64,000 nt of DNA from Streptomyces fumanus. Its GTDB lineage: Bacteria; Actinomycetota; Actinomycetes; Streptomycetales; Streptomycetaceae. Made by a program: the position numbers and the translations under genes. The notes under the pieces are model-generated. The model saw nothing but the letters and a program-made list of their open reading frames with translations, was not told the origin of the DNA and searched no databases. Numbering within the stretch: the stretch's first letter is position 1; each line of letters begins with the position of its first letter. Positions 1 through 8,483 of this stretch are shown here, piece after piece. The stretch lies in assembly GCF_014655295.1 (NCBI RefSeq), contig NZ_BNBI01000005.1, positions 124,001-188,000 of the forward strand, given 5' to 3'.

Positions 1-723
1 GTCGCCGAGTCCCATCAGCTTCCCGGCTTCCAGCCGGATGCCGTGGAGCCGGGCGGTCAGTTCCCGGTCGGTCTCCAGGGCCTCGGGGTCCTCCCGACCG
101 GTGACCCCGAGGGCCTCGGCCGGGATCAGGACGGTCGGCATGCCGTTGTCGACGCAGGTGACGTCGATGCCGGCGACCGTGTCGCGCACGTTCCCCGTGG
201 GCAGCAACGGCCCCTTGCGCGGGGGGAATTCGACGACCACGGCGGCCGCGCTCCCGGGGACACCGGAGATCTCCGTGTCGCCGTTGTAGTCGACACGGCC
301 GTCAGGGGTGGGGAACGTCGCCGTGGCGATGTCACCGGAGTTCACCATGCGGATGCGCACGGATGTCCCGCCGCTGCCCGCTGGTACGAGTCCGCGCTCG
401 ACCGCGAACGGGCCGACCCCGGCGAGCAGATTGCCGCAGTTCTGGCGGTCCGAGACCACCGCTTCGTCCACGGCGACCTGGAGGAAGAGGTAGTCGACAT
501 CGGCCTCGGGGTCGGCCGACGGGGACACCACGGCGACCTTGCTGGTGAGGGGGTGGGCGCCGCCGAGGCCGTCGATCTGGCGCGGGTCGGGGCTGCCCAT
601 GACCCGCAGCAACAGCTCGTCGCGGACGGTCTCCTCGGTCGGCAGGTCGTCCGCCAGGAAGTAGGCGCCCTTGGAGGTGCCGCCGCGCATCAGCATGCAG
701 CGGACCCCCGCGGGGCCGGTCAC
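1..723 (-). CDS. galD: 4-oxalomesaconate tautomerase, PrpF family (partial, C-terminus off the window)
   Basis: Only the first 241 residues are present; the family is usually about 350-380 residues, so the C-terminal third lies left of base 1. The GTG start overlaps the stop of the aldolase gene upstream (GTGA), so the two are translationally coupled. The N-terminus (MRGGTSKGAYF) and the segment QNCGNLLAGVGPFAVE are typical of the PrpF fold, a diaminopimelate-epimerase-like double barrel. PrpF relatives isomerise several methylaconitate-like acids, so the exact substrate rests on the neighbouring aldolase and PIG-L hydratase, which point to keto-enol tautomerisation of 4-oxalomesaconate in gallate breakdown. 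Cytoplasmic. Family confident, substrate inferred. Confidence 0.82.
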   Translation of the reverse strand, partial: MTGPAGVRCMLMRGGTSKGAYFLADDLPTEETVRDELLLRVMGSPDPRQIDGLGGAHPLTSKVAVVSPSADPEADVDYLFLQVAVDEAVVSDRQNCGNLLAGVGPFAVERGLVPAGSGGTSVRIRMVNSGDIATATFPTPDGRVDYNGDTEISGVPGSAAAVVVEFPPRKGPLLPTGNVRDTVAGIDVTCVDNGMPTVLIPAEALGVTGREDPEALETDRELTARLHGIRLEAGKLMGLGD

Positions 724-1415
724 GACCCGGCCTCCTCGTAGGTGCGGTACTCCACGCCGAGTTCCCTGAGCCTGTCCCGCAGTCCGTAGCGGTCCAGGCC
801 CAGTTCGCCCTCCAGGAAGGCGGCGCGGGCGGCGGCCTCCTTGCGCTCGCGGGCCTCGGACGCCTCGGCGGTGTCGCGGGCGCGCTCACGCGGGACGACC
901 ACCACGCCGTCGTCGTCGGCGACGATCACGTCACCGGGGCGGATCACCTGCCCGCCGATCACGATCGGTACGTTGACGCTGCCGCCGGTCGCCTTGACCG
1001 TGCCCTGCGGGCTGACGGCGGCGGACCAGGCGGGGAAGCCCATCGCGCGCAGTTCGGCGGTGTCGCGGACACCGGTGTTCAGGACGACGCCACGCACCCC
1101 GCGACGGGCGAGGGCCGTGGCGAACAACTCGCCGAACAGTCCGTCCGCGCACGGCGAGGTGGTGGTGACGACCAGGAGGTCGCCCTCGCCGCACTGCTCC
1201 ACCGCCGCGTGGATCATGAGGTTGTCGCCGGGCCAGCACAGCACCGTGACGGCGGTGCCGGCGACGCGGACGCCTTGCTGGACGGGGCGCAGATGCGTGC
1301 CGAGGAAGCCGGTGCGGCCCATGGCCTCGCCGACGGTGGCTGTCCCGTGGCCGGCGAGCGCGGCGACGTCCTCCGGGGCGGCCTTGGGCGGGTTGGTGAC
1401 GACGACGCCGGGCAT
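720..1415 (-). CDS. galC: 4-carboxy-4-hydroxy-2-oxoadipate aldolase / oxaloacetate decarboxylase
   Basis: A 231-residue RraA/HMG-aldolase-fold enzyme of normal length. The metal and substrate region reads GVVLNTGVRDTAELRAMGFP, and the preceding GDNLMIHAA and GEGDLLVV stretches fit the class II pyruvate aldolases LigK, ProA and GalC. It would split 4-carboxy-4-hydroxy-2-oxoadipate into pyruvate and oxaloacetate, the last step of gallate and 4,5-cleavage protocatechuate catabolism. The ATG shares one base with the stop of the hydratase gene (TGATG), and its own stop overlaps galD, so the three genes form one tight operon. The RraA family also holds unrelated proteins; the context makes this reading likely. 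Confidence 0.85.
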   Translation of the reverse strand: MPGVVVTNPPKAAPEDVAALAGHGTATVGEAMGRTGFLGTHLRPVQQGVRVAGTAVTVLCWPGDNLMIHAAVEQCGEGDLLVVTTTSPCADGLFGELFATALARRGVRGVVLNTGVRDTAELRAMGFPAWSAAVSPQGTVKATGGSVNVPIVIGGQVIRPGDVIVADDDGVVVVPRERARDTAEASEARERKEAAARAAFLEGELGLDRYGLRDRLRELGVEYRTYEEAGS

Positions 1416-2173
1416 CAGGCGAGCTCCTTCGCGATCTGCGGGTAGGGCCGCATGTACGCCTCGGCCATGGTCCTGTGGGCAAGACCCAGGTTCGGGCCGG
1501 CGTTCCGCTTGAGCTGCACCCCTCGGCGTACGGCGAGATCGGTGTAGTAGTCCCACAGGTGCTGCTGGGCGCCCAGGCACTCCATGGCCTTGCGCTTGGT
1601 GTCCCAGACCTCGGTGATGTCGAGGAGGACCTCGGGCTTGAAGCCGCTCATCTCCGGCTGGTGCGGTTCGAAGTAGAAGACGGGCGGGGCGCCGATGATG
1701 CCGCCCTCGCCGGGATAGCCGATGGCCTGGGCGAGGACACGGGCCTGAAGAGCCATGCGGTTGGCAGCCGGGTGGTCGCCGTTGTACGGGTCCTCGACCG
1801 GGTGCGTGAGCACGACGTCCGGCTGCGTCTCCCGGTAGAGGGCGACGAGCCGGTCGGTCAGCTCGGCCGTGGCGACGAGCGGATAGTCGCCGGCGTCGAA
1901 GAAGCGGACCTCGGCGCCGAGCGTCGCGGCGGCGCGCTCGGCCTCCTCCCGGCGGATCGCCTTGATCTCGTCGAGCTTCTTCCCCTCCCGCCACGCCTTC
2001 GCCGACTCGCCGCGCTCGCCGAAGGTCAGGCACGCGATGGTGACCTTCTCGCCCCGGGAGGCGGCCAGGGCGATGGCGCCGCCCGCCCGCCACACGAAGT
2101 CACCGGCGTGCGCGGTGACGACGAGGGTCGATCGGGGCGGTGCGGTGACGGGTGCGCCGTTGCCGTGGGTCAT
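1415..2173 (-). CDS. galB: PIG-L (LmbE-like) family 4-oxalomesaconate hydratase
   Basis: A 252-residue PIG-L/LmbE-fold protein. The zinc site is visible as His22-x-x-Asp25 in VVTAHAGDF and as His124 and His134 in THPVEDPYNGDH. Most PIG-L proteins are N-acetylglucosamine deacetylases, but GalB of Pseudomonas putida is a known member that hydrates 4-oxalomesaconate. Lying directly upstream of a GalC-type aldolase and a PrpF-type tautomerase makes the hydratase reading strongest. The ATG at 2173 is set by AAGGAG seven bases upstream. It lies 48 bases downstream of the GntR gene on the same strand, with no obvious promoter between. Confidence 0.82.
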   Translation of the reverse strand: MTHGNGAPVTAPPRSTLVVTAHAGDFVWRAGGAIALAASRGEKVTIACLTFGERGESAKAWREGKKLDEIKAIRREEAERAAATLGAEVRFFDAGDYPLVATAELTDRLVALYRETQPDVVLTHPVEDPYNGDHPAANRMALQARVLAQAIGYPGEGGIIGAPPVFYFEPHQPEMSGFKPEVLLDITEVWDTKRKAMECLGAQQHLWDYYTDLAVRRGVQLKRNAGPNLGLAHRTMAEAYMRPYPQIAKELA

Positions 2174-2221
2174 GCTGCATCTCCTTGGTGACAGGTGCCG
2201 CACCCGCCCCAGGTGTGCGTT

Positions 2222-2875
2222 TCAGTCGGCGCGCAGGGCGTCGATCACGCTGCTGAGGTGGGCGCGCACGGCCGTCTCGGCCGCTTGCGGATCCCTGGCC
2301 CTGATCGCTTCGATCAGGGCCAGGTGCTCGCTCAGGGACTGCTGCGGACGTCCCGGCCGCAGCGCCAACTGGAAACGGTGGCGCACCAGTTGGGCGTTGA
2401 GCCGCTCCAGGAGACCGACGGCCGTGTGCTGGCCGGAGGCGTCCCGGATCAGGCCGTGGAGGTCCTGGTTGAGCTCGGAGTAGGTGACCGGATCGCCGTC
2501 GGCGACCGCCTTGGACATGGCCTTGCCCAGGCCGGTCAGCTCGTCGAGCTGCGCGTCGGTGGCCGCGGTCGCCGCCTTGGCCGCGCACAGCCCTTCGAGC
2601 GCCAGCCGGCACTCCGTGATCTCCACGGCCTCCTCGACCGTCACCACCCGCACCCGCGAACCGCGGTTGCGGATCCGCTCGACCAGCCCCTCGGAGGTCA
2701 GATCCAGCAGTGCGGCACGCATGCTGGCACGCGTGACGCCGTAGCTCTCGGCGAGTTCGTTCTCCACCAGCCGCTGGGCCGGCGCCATCTCGCCCCGCAG
2801 GATCGCCTTCCTGAGCCGCTCCAGCGCGTACTGCTTGGCCTGCTCTCCGGAGCCTGGACGGGCTTCCTTCGGCAT
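2222..2875 (-). CDS. GntR-family transcriptional regulator, FCD (FadR/VanR) subfamily
   Basis: A 217-residue regulator with an N-terminal winged HTH (about residues 12-75, including VENELAESYGVTRASMRAALLDL) and a helical FCD effector domain whose metal or ligand histidines would include those of DLHGLIRDA and SEHLALIEAI. It is the first gene of the minus-strand run that continues into galB-galC-galD, so it probably controls gallate genes and itself. Its own promoter carries a dyad whose core recurs before the second tannase gene. The effector is likely an aromatic acid or pathway intermediate; this is inferred from context. The GalR known from Pseudomonas is LysR-type, so I assign no symbol. 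Confidence 0.85.
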   Translation of the reverse strand: MPKEARPGSGEQAKQYALERLRKAILRGEMAPAQRLVENELAESYGVTRASMRAALLDLTSEGLVERIRNRGSRVRVVTVEEAVEITECRLALEGLCAAKAATAATDAQLDELTGLGKAMSKAVADGDPVTYSELNQDLHGLIRDASGQHTAVGLLERLNAQLVRHRFQLALRPGRPQQSLSEHLALIEAIRARDPQAAETAVRAHLSSVIDALRAD

Positions 2876-2902
2876 CTGCCCTCCCTGAGTGAGTGCCTGT
2901 CG

Positions 2903-2942
2903 ACGCTAAATCTAGGGCAACAGAATTGTCAACGATTCTGTT
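2903..2942 (-). promoter_or_regulatory. Promoter and dyad operator of the GntR-gal operon
   Basis: On the minus strand a perfect TTGACA (2932-2927) is followed after 18 bases by TAGCGT (2908-2903), a good vegetative-type promoter. An 8-bp perfect inverted repeat, AACAGAAT at 2919-2926 and ATTCTGTT at 2935-2942, surrounds the -35 box. Its central 12 bases ATTGTCAACGAT (2925-2936) match ATTGTTAACAAT at 6334-6345 at 10 of 12 positions. A repressor bound here would cover the -35 element, so autoregulation of the gal operon is likely. Confidence 0.65.
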
Positions 2943-3079
2943 CTCACTCTTGGGCGGGGCTCGTCGCGGCGGACGGGGCAGGCGGCGCCCGATGGCCTTC
3001 GTCGAGGGTCAGGCCGCCGGGGGGGGCGCTGCCGCCCGCACCGCCGGCTCGCCGTCCTGCGGTGACGGCACGTCGGTGG

Positions 3080-4717
3080 CTAGCTCTTGTGGCCCGTCAC
3101 CTCGGCGACCCACTTGAAGAAGTCACCCGGGTCCTCGTTGGTGGCGTGGCCCTTGTCCCAGTAGTACGCGTGGTCGACCTCGTCACCGAGGTTGTCCACG
3201 GCCATGGCGAGGTTCGCGGCGACCGTCAGCGCGGTGTCGGTGTCGGAGGTGCCGAGCCGGATCCACCAGTGCCTGGAGCGGTGCGGGTTGCGCTCTTCGA
3301 GAAGGTGGAACATGGGGTTCATCAGCTTCAGCTTCTCGGGGATGTCGCTGTCGACCCGCTTGCCGCTGAGCCCGGTGGTGTCGTTCCTCGCGCTGTACGC
3401 GGTGAAGTGACGGGCCTTGGTGGTGCCCTCGCCGAACTCGTTGTTCTCGCCGGCGGACAGGTCGAACGCGTCGAACGCCGGCTGCGTCTTCTTGCGCCGG
3501 GCCACGTGCGCGAGGTAGCCCTCCCATGTGAAGACGGCCCGGTCGTTCTGCCATGTGATGAACGTGTTCTCGGCCAGGTACGTCTCGCGCTCGGAAGCCG
3601 GCAGGGCCGCGAGGTACTTCGTCGCCGACGGCCGCAGATAGTGTTCGAGGAGGTAGTCGGCGTAGTTGCGGGCGGTGATCTTGCCGAAGCGGGAGCCCTT
3701 GAGGCCGCGTAGGTTCAGGCTCGCCTGATACTCGGCGAACTGCGACCGCAGCTCCTTCGACACGTTCTGGTCGACGGTCTTGCCGGTGCTCTGGGTGGGC
3801 AGGGTGCCCCAGTTCCACTCGTAGGCGCCGTCGGCGTGCTCCAGGTCCGTGATCGGGCACCAGGCGCCGGTCGCGAAGATCGCGTCGGAGGCGTCGGCCG
3901 CGCCGGCCTGCCTGAGGTACGGCTCGTAGATCTCGCTGTCGCCGGAGGCGCCGAGCAGGGCCGAGGAGGCGCCGCCCGCGCTGGTGCCGGTGGACACGAT
4001 CCGCTCGACGTTGCCCGGGACGCGCCCCTTGTTGGCGCGGAGGTAACGCACGGCGGCCTTCAGGTCGACGATCACCGCGGGGGCTGTGCCGTAGTAGGTG
4101 CCGGAGGAGTCGGTCAGGCTGCGGCCGCGGGTGCCGGGCTCCACCACGACGTAACCGGCGACCAGGGCCAGCTTGGCGAGGTTCACCATGCCGTTGACGG
4201 CACCCGTGCCACCGGCCATGCCGCCGCCCGTGCCGCCCGACGGCATGCCGCTGGGCATGGGATCACCCGTACCGCCGCCCATGCCGGTCATCTCCAGCTT
4301 GGCCTGGCCCACGCCGGTGGCGTCGGCCACCGTGGAGGGCATGTACGCCCCTACCGCGTTGGCGAGCACGATCGGGGCGTTCGAGGCATCGACCGCCTTG
4401 CCGTCGATCGTGACCGGGACGCTGACGACCAGGCTCTGGTGGCCGGAGTCGCTCGGATGCGTGACGTAGTCGCGGGCCTTGTAGAAGCGGTACGTCACCG
4501 AGTGCTCGGTGCCGGACGCGTCGGCGATCGACTCGGTCTTCTTCGTGAAGTCGTCCCTGTCGAAAACCAGGGAGCCGTCGGCCGAGGTCCCCGCGCTGTC
4601 GGTGCCACCCGTGTTCTCCGCCTGTGCGGTCAGGGTGATGCCGCCGACGGCCGCGGCCCCCGCGGCCGCACCGAGTCCTATGACGACGCTCCTGCGGTTC
4701 ACTGCCCTGTGCTTCAC
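3080..4717 (-). CDS. Subtype-B tannase-like serine esterase, Tat-exported
   Basis: A 545-residue alpha/beta hydrolase resembling bacterial subtype-B tannases (Lactobacillus TanA/TanB type), which hydrolyse galloyl esters to gallate. The nucleophile elbow GTSAGG puts the catalytic serine at about residue 246; the acid and base are probably the Asp of RLGTSDTDTA and the His of DKGHATNED near the C-terminus. The N-terminus NRRSVVIGLGAAAG followed by a hydrophobic run is a Tat signal. GTG at 4717 is chosen because AAGGAG lies six bases before it; the ATG at 4723 would have no spacing. A Gly/Met/Pro-rich insertion at about residues 144-170 is unusual. It is divergent from the ROK gene. A feruloyl esterase is the main alternative. 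Confidence 0.8.
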   Translation of the reverse strand: MKHRAVNRRSVVIGLGAAAGAAAVGGITLTAQAENTGGTDSAGTSADGSLVFDRDDFTKKTESIADASGTEHSVTYRFYKARDYVTHPSDSGHQSLVVSVPVTIDGKAVDASNAPIVLANAVGAYMPSTVADATGVGQAKLEMTGMGGGTGDPMPSGMPSGGTGGGMAGGTGAVNGMVNLAKLALVAGYVVVEPGTRGRSLTDSSGTYYGTAPAVIVDLKAAVRYLRANKGRVPGNVERIVSTGTSAGGASSALLGASGDSEIYEPYLRQAGAADASDAIFATGAWCPITDLEHADGAYEWNWGTLPTQSTGKTVDQNVSKELRSQFAEYQASLNLRGLKGSRFGKITARNYADYLLEHYLRPSATKYLAALPASERETYLAENTFITWQNDRAVFTWEGYLAHVARRKKTQPAFDAFDLSAGENNEFGEGTTKARHFTAYSARNDTTGLSGKRVDSDIPEKLKLMNPMFHLLEERNPHRSRHWWIRLGTSDTDTALTVAANLAMAVDNLGDEVDHAYYWDKGHATNEDPGDFFKWVAEVTGHKS

Positions 4718-4792
4718 GATCATCTCCTTGCATGGCGGGATGCCCGCCGGCTGTCGGGACTGCCATTTGGAGTGTGCGACTCCGGATTTTTA

Positions 4793-4809
4793 TTTTCAAC
4801 GGTTGAAAA
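4793..4809. promoter_or_regulatory. Palindromic operator between tannase and ROK genes
   Basis: TTTTCAAC and GTTGAAAA form perfect 8-bp arms around a single G. The site lies in an AT-rich patch between the divergent starts at 4717 and 4862, so it could control both genes. It is the best candidate binding site for the adjacent ROK regulator, since ROK operators are typically A/T-flanked dyads. No binding evidence. Confidence 0.55.
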
Positions 4810-4861
4810 ATTAGAAGACCGTGAGACCGGGAGTGCTGTGGCGACCAGGCACAATCGAGAC

Positions 4862-6064
4862 GTGAACACCCCCGCTCCCACCGACTCCGCGGCCGTGCGC
4901 CGGGCCAACCTCTCCTTGGTCCTGCGCTACGTCGCCGCGCACGGCCCGTGCGCACGCACCGAGGTCGCGGCGGGCACCGGCCTGGTGCACGCCTCGGTGA
5001 CGGCGCTCGTCGCCGACCTGATCGACCGCGGCCTGGTGGCGGAAGCGGGCGCCGCCGCCTCGACAGGCCGCGGCCGTCCGCGCCGACCGGTGCGCCTCGT
5101 GCCCGGGCGAGTGCGGACCACAGCCGTTCATGTGGCCTGGGGGTACAGCACGGTGATGACGTCCGACCTGGCCGGTGTGACCGGCCGACCACGCCGACTA
5201 CCGAATTCCGGAGGGCCGTTCGGGCCGTTGGAGGTCCTGGCCGATGACATCGCCTCCGCCGTCGACGCCGTCGGTCCCCCGGAGCCGGGAGTCCATCACG
5301 GCCGTCTGGTGATCGCCCTGTCCGGACCGGTCACCGAAAGGGATCAGGACGCGCCGAGCCCTGCGCGCAGCGCCTCGCACCTCGCCCGGCTCGTGGCCGA
5401 CCGGCTGCCCGGACCGCCGTGCCCCGTCGACGTGGTCAACGACGCCAAGGCGGCGGCCTTGGCCGAGTACCACGCCCTTGCCGTAGGGGGTGGCACCGTC
5501 GCGTACGTGAAGTCCGACGCGGGAGTGGCCGGTGCCTTGATCGTCGACGGACGCGTCTTCCACGGCAGCCACGGCCTGGCGGGGGAGCTCGGCCACATCC
5601 CGGTCTCCCTCGACGGACCGGTCTGCCGGTGCGGCGCGACCGGCTGCCTGACCACGTACGTCAGCACCCGCGCGGTCCTGGAGGAGGCCGGCCTCGGCGG
5701 TTCGACCGCACCTCACCACGTCAGTGCCGCCCTCACCGAACTCGATCACCGCCTGCGTGCGGGGGAGCCGGTCGCTCTGGCCGCACTGGACCGCGCCGGG
5801 CACGCCCTGGGCGCCGCACTCCAGTCGCTCGCCGGAGTGGCCGACCCCGACCATGTCGTCCTCGGAGGCCGGCTCGCCGACTGGCTCCCCTGGCTGAGGC
5901 CCGGCATCGACGCCCGCCTCGCCGCGCGCCGGGGCGCCTTCCCGGCCTTTTCCCCTGCCGTCACGCCCGGGCACCTCGGTGACGAGGCGGCCCTCCACGG
6001 CGCGCTCGCCGCCGGACGCGAACACATCCTCGCCGACCCGGCCGCCGTTCCGAAGGGAGCCTGA
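4862..6064 (+). CDS. ROK-family transcriptional regulator
   Basis: A 400-residue protein with an N-terminal winged HTH (about residues 10-65; VHASVTALVADLIDRGLV is the recognition region) and a ROK sugar-kinase-like domain. The ROK zinc motif CRCGATGC is present, as is the conserved GELGHIPV stretch. ROK repressors usually sense sugars or sugar phosphates; hydrolysable tannins release glucose as well as gallate, so a sugar signal is plausible here but unproven. The GTG at 4862 is used; an in-frame GTG at 4838 would add eight residues, and neither has a strong ribosome site, so a leaderless mRNA is possible. It sits between two tannase-like genes. Confidence 0.85.
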   Translation: MNTPAPTDSAAVRRANLSLVLRYVAAHGPCARTEVAAGTGLVHASVTALVADLIDRGLVAEAGAAASTGRGRPRRPVRLVPGRVRTTAVHVAWGYSTVMTSDLAGVTGRPRRLPNSGGPFGPLEVLADDIASAVDAVGPPEPGVHHGRLVIALSGPVTERDQDAPSPARSASHLARLVADRLPGPPCPVDVVNDAKAAALAEYHALAVGGGTVAYVKSDAGVAGALIVDGRVFHGSHGLAGELGHIPVSLDGPVCRCGATGCLTTYVSTRAVLEEAGLGGSTAPHHVSAALTELDHRLRAGEPVALAALDRAGHALGAALQSLAGVADPDHVVLGGRLADWLPWLRPGIDARLAARRGAFPAFSPAVTPGHLGDEAALHGALAAGREHILADPAAVPKGA

Positions 6065-6415
6065 TCCCGGCCGCGCGGGTACCGCTGCCGGCGATGGGGC
6101 TCAGGACCTGCCTCCGGCCACCCCGCGCACCCCCGACACCGACCGCCCCGCCGAGGCGATCCTGCGCGCCGACCTGGCCGACCACCACCAGGACGTGCGC
6201 CTTCGTCGTGCCCTCCACCGCCGACGGCCGCCCCGCCCGCATCGCCGCCCCCTCGCCGACGACCAGGACCGGCACCTGGCCCGGTGGCTGCGCCACCATG
6301 ACGCCCGATGATGTCCGCGATAATGCTAGGCATATTGTTAACAATCTTATAGCGTGCGTCACGCCTTGACCCCGAGGCATCCGCGCAGCACCTGGTGCTC
6401 GATGAGGGGAGACCC
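6065..6415. other. Intergenic region upstream of the second tannase gene
   Basis: About 350 bases without a convincing gene. Bases 6065-6300 keep high G+C and are open in more than one frame, but no product resembles a known family, so a decayed gene cannot be excluded. The final 100 bases are AT-richer and regulatory: GATAAT at 6319-6324 could be a -10 box, and the ATTGTTAACAAT palindrome follows at 6334. Confidence 0.5.
6334..6345 (+). promoter_or_regulatory. Perfect 12-bp palindrome, probable GntR operator
   Basis: ATTGTTAACAAT is a perfect palindrome about 70 bases before the second tannase start. It matches the core of the GntR-gal promoter dyad (2925-2936) at 10 of 12 positions. FCD-type GntR proteins bind short GT/AC half-site dyads, so the gal-operon regulator is the likely ligand. 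Confidence 0.55.
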
Positions 6416-8185
6416 ATGCAGAGGTTCACCACGTCCCGCGGACGAGACGCACTCGCCCACCCGCCGAGCGTGCGGGCGGACCGCCCCACGCCCCGCACAC
6501 GCCGCCTGAGCAGGGCGGCGCTCGCGGGTGCCCTCGTCCTCACGTCCGTCGCCGTACCGGCCTCCGTCGCGGCGGCCGCCCCCGCGCAGAGCCGTGGCCA
6601 CGCCGCGGACCCCCAGGACGCGGCGCTCGCCTTCGACTCCTCCGCCTACACGACGATCACCGTCACCGTCGACGGCCGTCCCTTGTCCGTACGCTGGTAC
6701 AAGGAGATCTGCTACGTCGCGGACCCCGTCGCCGCCGCGGCACAGCAGCCCGGTGGTCCCGCCGGGGGCAGCACCACCATCCCCAACACCGCTTGCGGCT
6801 ACCAGAGCATGAACGTGTTCGTCCCCGAGAGCGCCATCGGCGACCAGCGGGCGCCCGTCTACTTCGCCGTGAACAACAGCGGCTGGATGGCCAGTTACGT
6901 ACGGGCGAGCGTGACCGCCGACGCCTCCTACCGCAGTGCGACGAGCAACGTCGGCGCCGCCCTGAAGGCGGGATACGTCTTCGTCGACGTCGCCGGCCGC
7001 AGCCGCGGACTGGTCGGCGCCGACGGCTCGTCCCCCGGCAAGGCACCCGCGGCCGTCACCGACGCCAAGGCGGCCGTGCGCTACCTGCGTCTGAACGACG
7101 CCGCGATGCCCGGCAGCGCGGAGCGGATCGTCGTCAACGGCACCAGCGGCGGCGGCGCACTGGCGTCCATCCTGGGCGCTTCCGGCAACAGCGCCGAGTA
7201 CGCCCCGTACCTCGCCGCGGTCGGCGCCGCCGGTGTCGACGCCGAGAGGCGCAGCACCCTGCGCGACGACGTCTTCGCCGTCAACGCCTACTGCCCCATC
7301 ACCGACCTCGGCAACGCCGACATCGCCTACGAGTGGCTGTACAACGTCCTCGGCACCCGCGCCACCACCGGGCAGAACCCCTCTCCCGAGGGAGCCGCGG
7401 AGATGGCGGCCCGGTTCGCGGCGTACGAGAAGAGCCTCGGACTGCGCAACCCCGACGGCTCCCGGCTCACCGCCGCCACCATGCTCGACACCATCCAGCA
7501 GGAGGTCGTCCGCTCCGCCGAGACCTACCTGAAGGCCGATCCCGCCCACACCGTCCCGCCGCTGGGCGGCACCTTCCAGATCACGGCGGGCGGTACCACC
7601 ACGTCGTACGTCAACGACTGGATCGACGTCGACACCGCCACCCGCACGGTGCGCTCGGTCGACATGGCGAGGTACCTCGCCTTCGTCGCCACCCAGGCCG
7701 CCCTCAAGACGACCCCCGCCTTCGACGCCGTGGGCGTCGACGGGAACACCACCAGCCGCACCGAGACCAACCTCTTCGGCCCGCCGACGCAGACGTACCT
7801 CAACTACACCGAGTTCGGCTGGAACCACAACGACGTGCCCGGCGACGGCAGCGGTGCGGACGACACCGGGCTGACCTGGAAGCAGTACACCGCGCGGCAC
7901 AGCACCACCGTCGACGACCAGATCCACCTCATCAACCCGATGGACTTCATCGGCACCAAGGCCGACACGGCGCCGAACTGGTACGTCCGCCACGGCACCC
8001 GCGACCGCGACACCGCCTTCACCGTCTCGGTCAATCTCGACCGCGCGCTCGCCGCTGACAAGCAGGTCGAGGATCTGGACTACCGGCTCGCCTGGAACCA
8101 GCCGCACGCCGGGAACTACGACGTGCCCGAGGCCATGGCCTGGATCGCCAGGATCGTTCAGAAGGCCGGCGACCCGCTCGCCTGA
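6416..8185 (+). CDS. Second subtype-B tannase-like serine esterase, exported
   Basis: A 589-residue alpha/beta hydrolase homologous to the esterase at 3080-4717. The nucleophile motif is GTSGGG (Ser at about residue 244); the putative acid and base lie in WYVRHGTRDRDTAF and NQPHAGNY. A twin-arginine stretch TRRLSRAALAGALV and a signal ending near AAAAP mark export after an unusually long basic n-region. ATG 6416 is preferred over GTG 6395 because GAGGGGA lies six bases before it. The two enzymes differ clearly in sequence, which suggests different galloyl-ester substrates. Expression is probably controlled from the palindrome at 6334. Feruloyl-type esterase activity remains possible. Confidence 0.8.
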   Translation: MQRFTTSRGRDALAHPPSVRADRPTPRTRRLSRAALAGALVLTSVAVPASVAAAAPAQSRGHAADPQDAALAFDSSAYTTITVTVDGRPLSVRWYKEICYVADPVAAAAQQPGGPAGGSTTIPNTACGYQSMNVFVPESAIGDQRAPVYFAVNNSGWMASYVRASVTADASYRSATSNVGAALKAGYVFVDVAGRSRGLVGADGSSPGKAPAAVTDAKAAVRYLRLNDAAMPGSAERIVVNGTSGGGALASILGASGNSAEYAPYLAAVGAAGVDAERRSTLRDDVFAVNAYCPITDLGNADIAYEWLYNVLGTRATTGQNPSPEGAAEMAARFAAYEKSLGLRNPDGSRLTAATMLDTIQQEVVRSAETYLKADPAHTVPPLGGTFQITAGGTTTSYVNDWIDVDTATRTVRSVDMARYLAFVATQAALKTTPAFDAVGVDGNTTSRTETNLFGPPTQTYLNYTEFGWNHNDVPGDGSGADDTGLTWKQYTARHSTTVDDQIHLINPMDFIGTKADTAPNWYVRHGTRDRDTAFTVSVNLDRALAADKQVEDLDYRLAWNQPHAGNYDVPEAMAWIARIVQKAGDPLA

Positions 8186-8483
8186 CGGACCGGACCGCCA
8201 CCGGAAGGCCGCAGGCCGGCGGGGTCGGCCGGCCGATGCGGAGGCCCCTGTCGGCTCAAGCTGTCGGTGACACCGAGCAGCCGAGTGCGGAGGTCGTCGG
8301 GGGCGGTTGTGCGCGCGGCCACCAGGCCGGCGCACGAAAGGGCGGTTCTGGGGGTCTGCATCGCGGCGGGCCGTGCGCGCGGGGTGAACCGACTCGGGTG
8401 CGGCAACGTTCCAGCGCAGGACAGGACGTGCAACCGGTGGTCGATCCTGCCGGGCACCGATGCAGAAGGAGGACGACAGTCCG

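Noticed and set aside
3836..6064. A 742-residue version of the ROK regulator
   Set aside because: The first 340 residues are antisense to the tannase gene and show no domain. The HTH begins at the GTG at 4862.
6065..6311. Possible gene remnant after the ROK gene
   Set aside because: Open frames exist but none gives a recognisable protein or has a ribosome site, and codon bias does not single out one frame.
8186..8483. Possible short gene between tannase and cyclase-like gene
   Set aside because: Short frames on both strands lack ribosome sites and family similarity.
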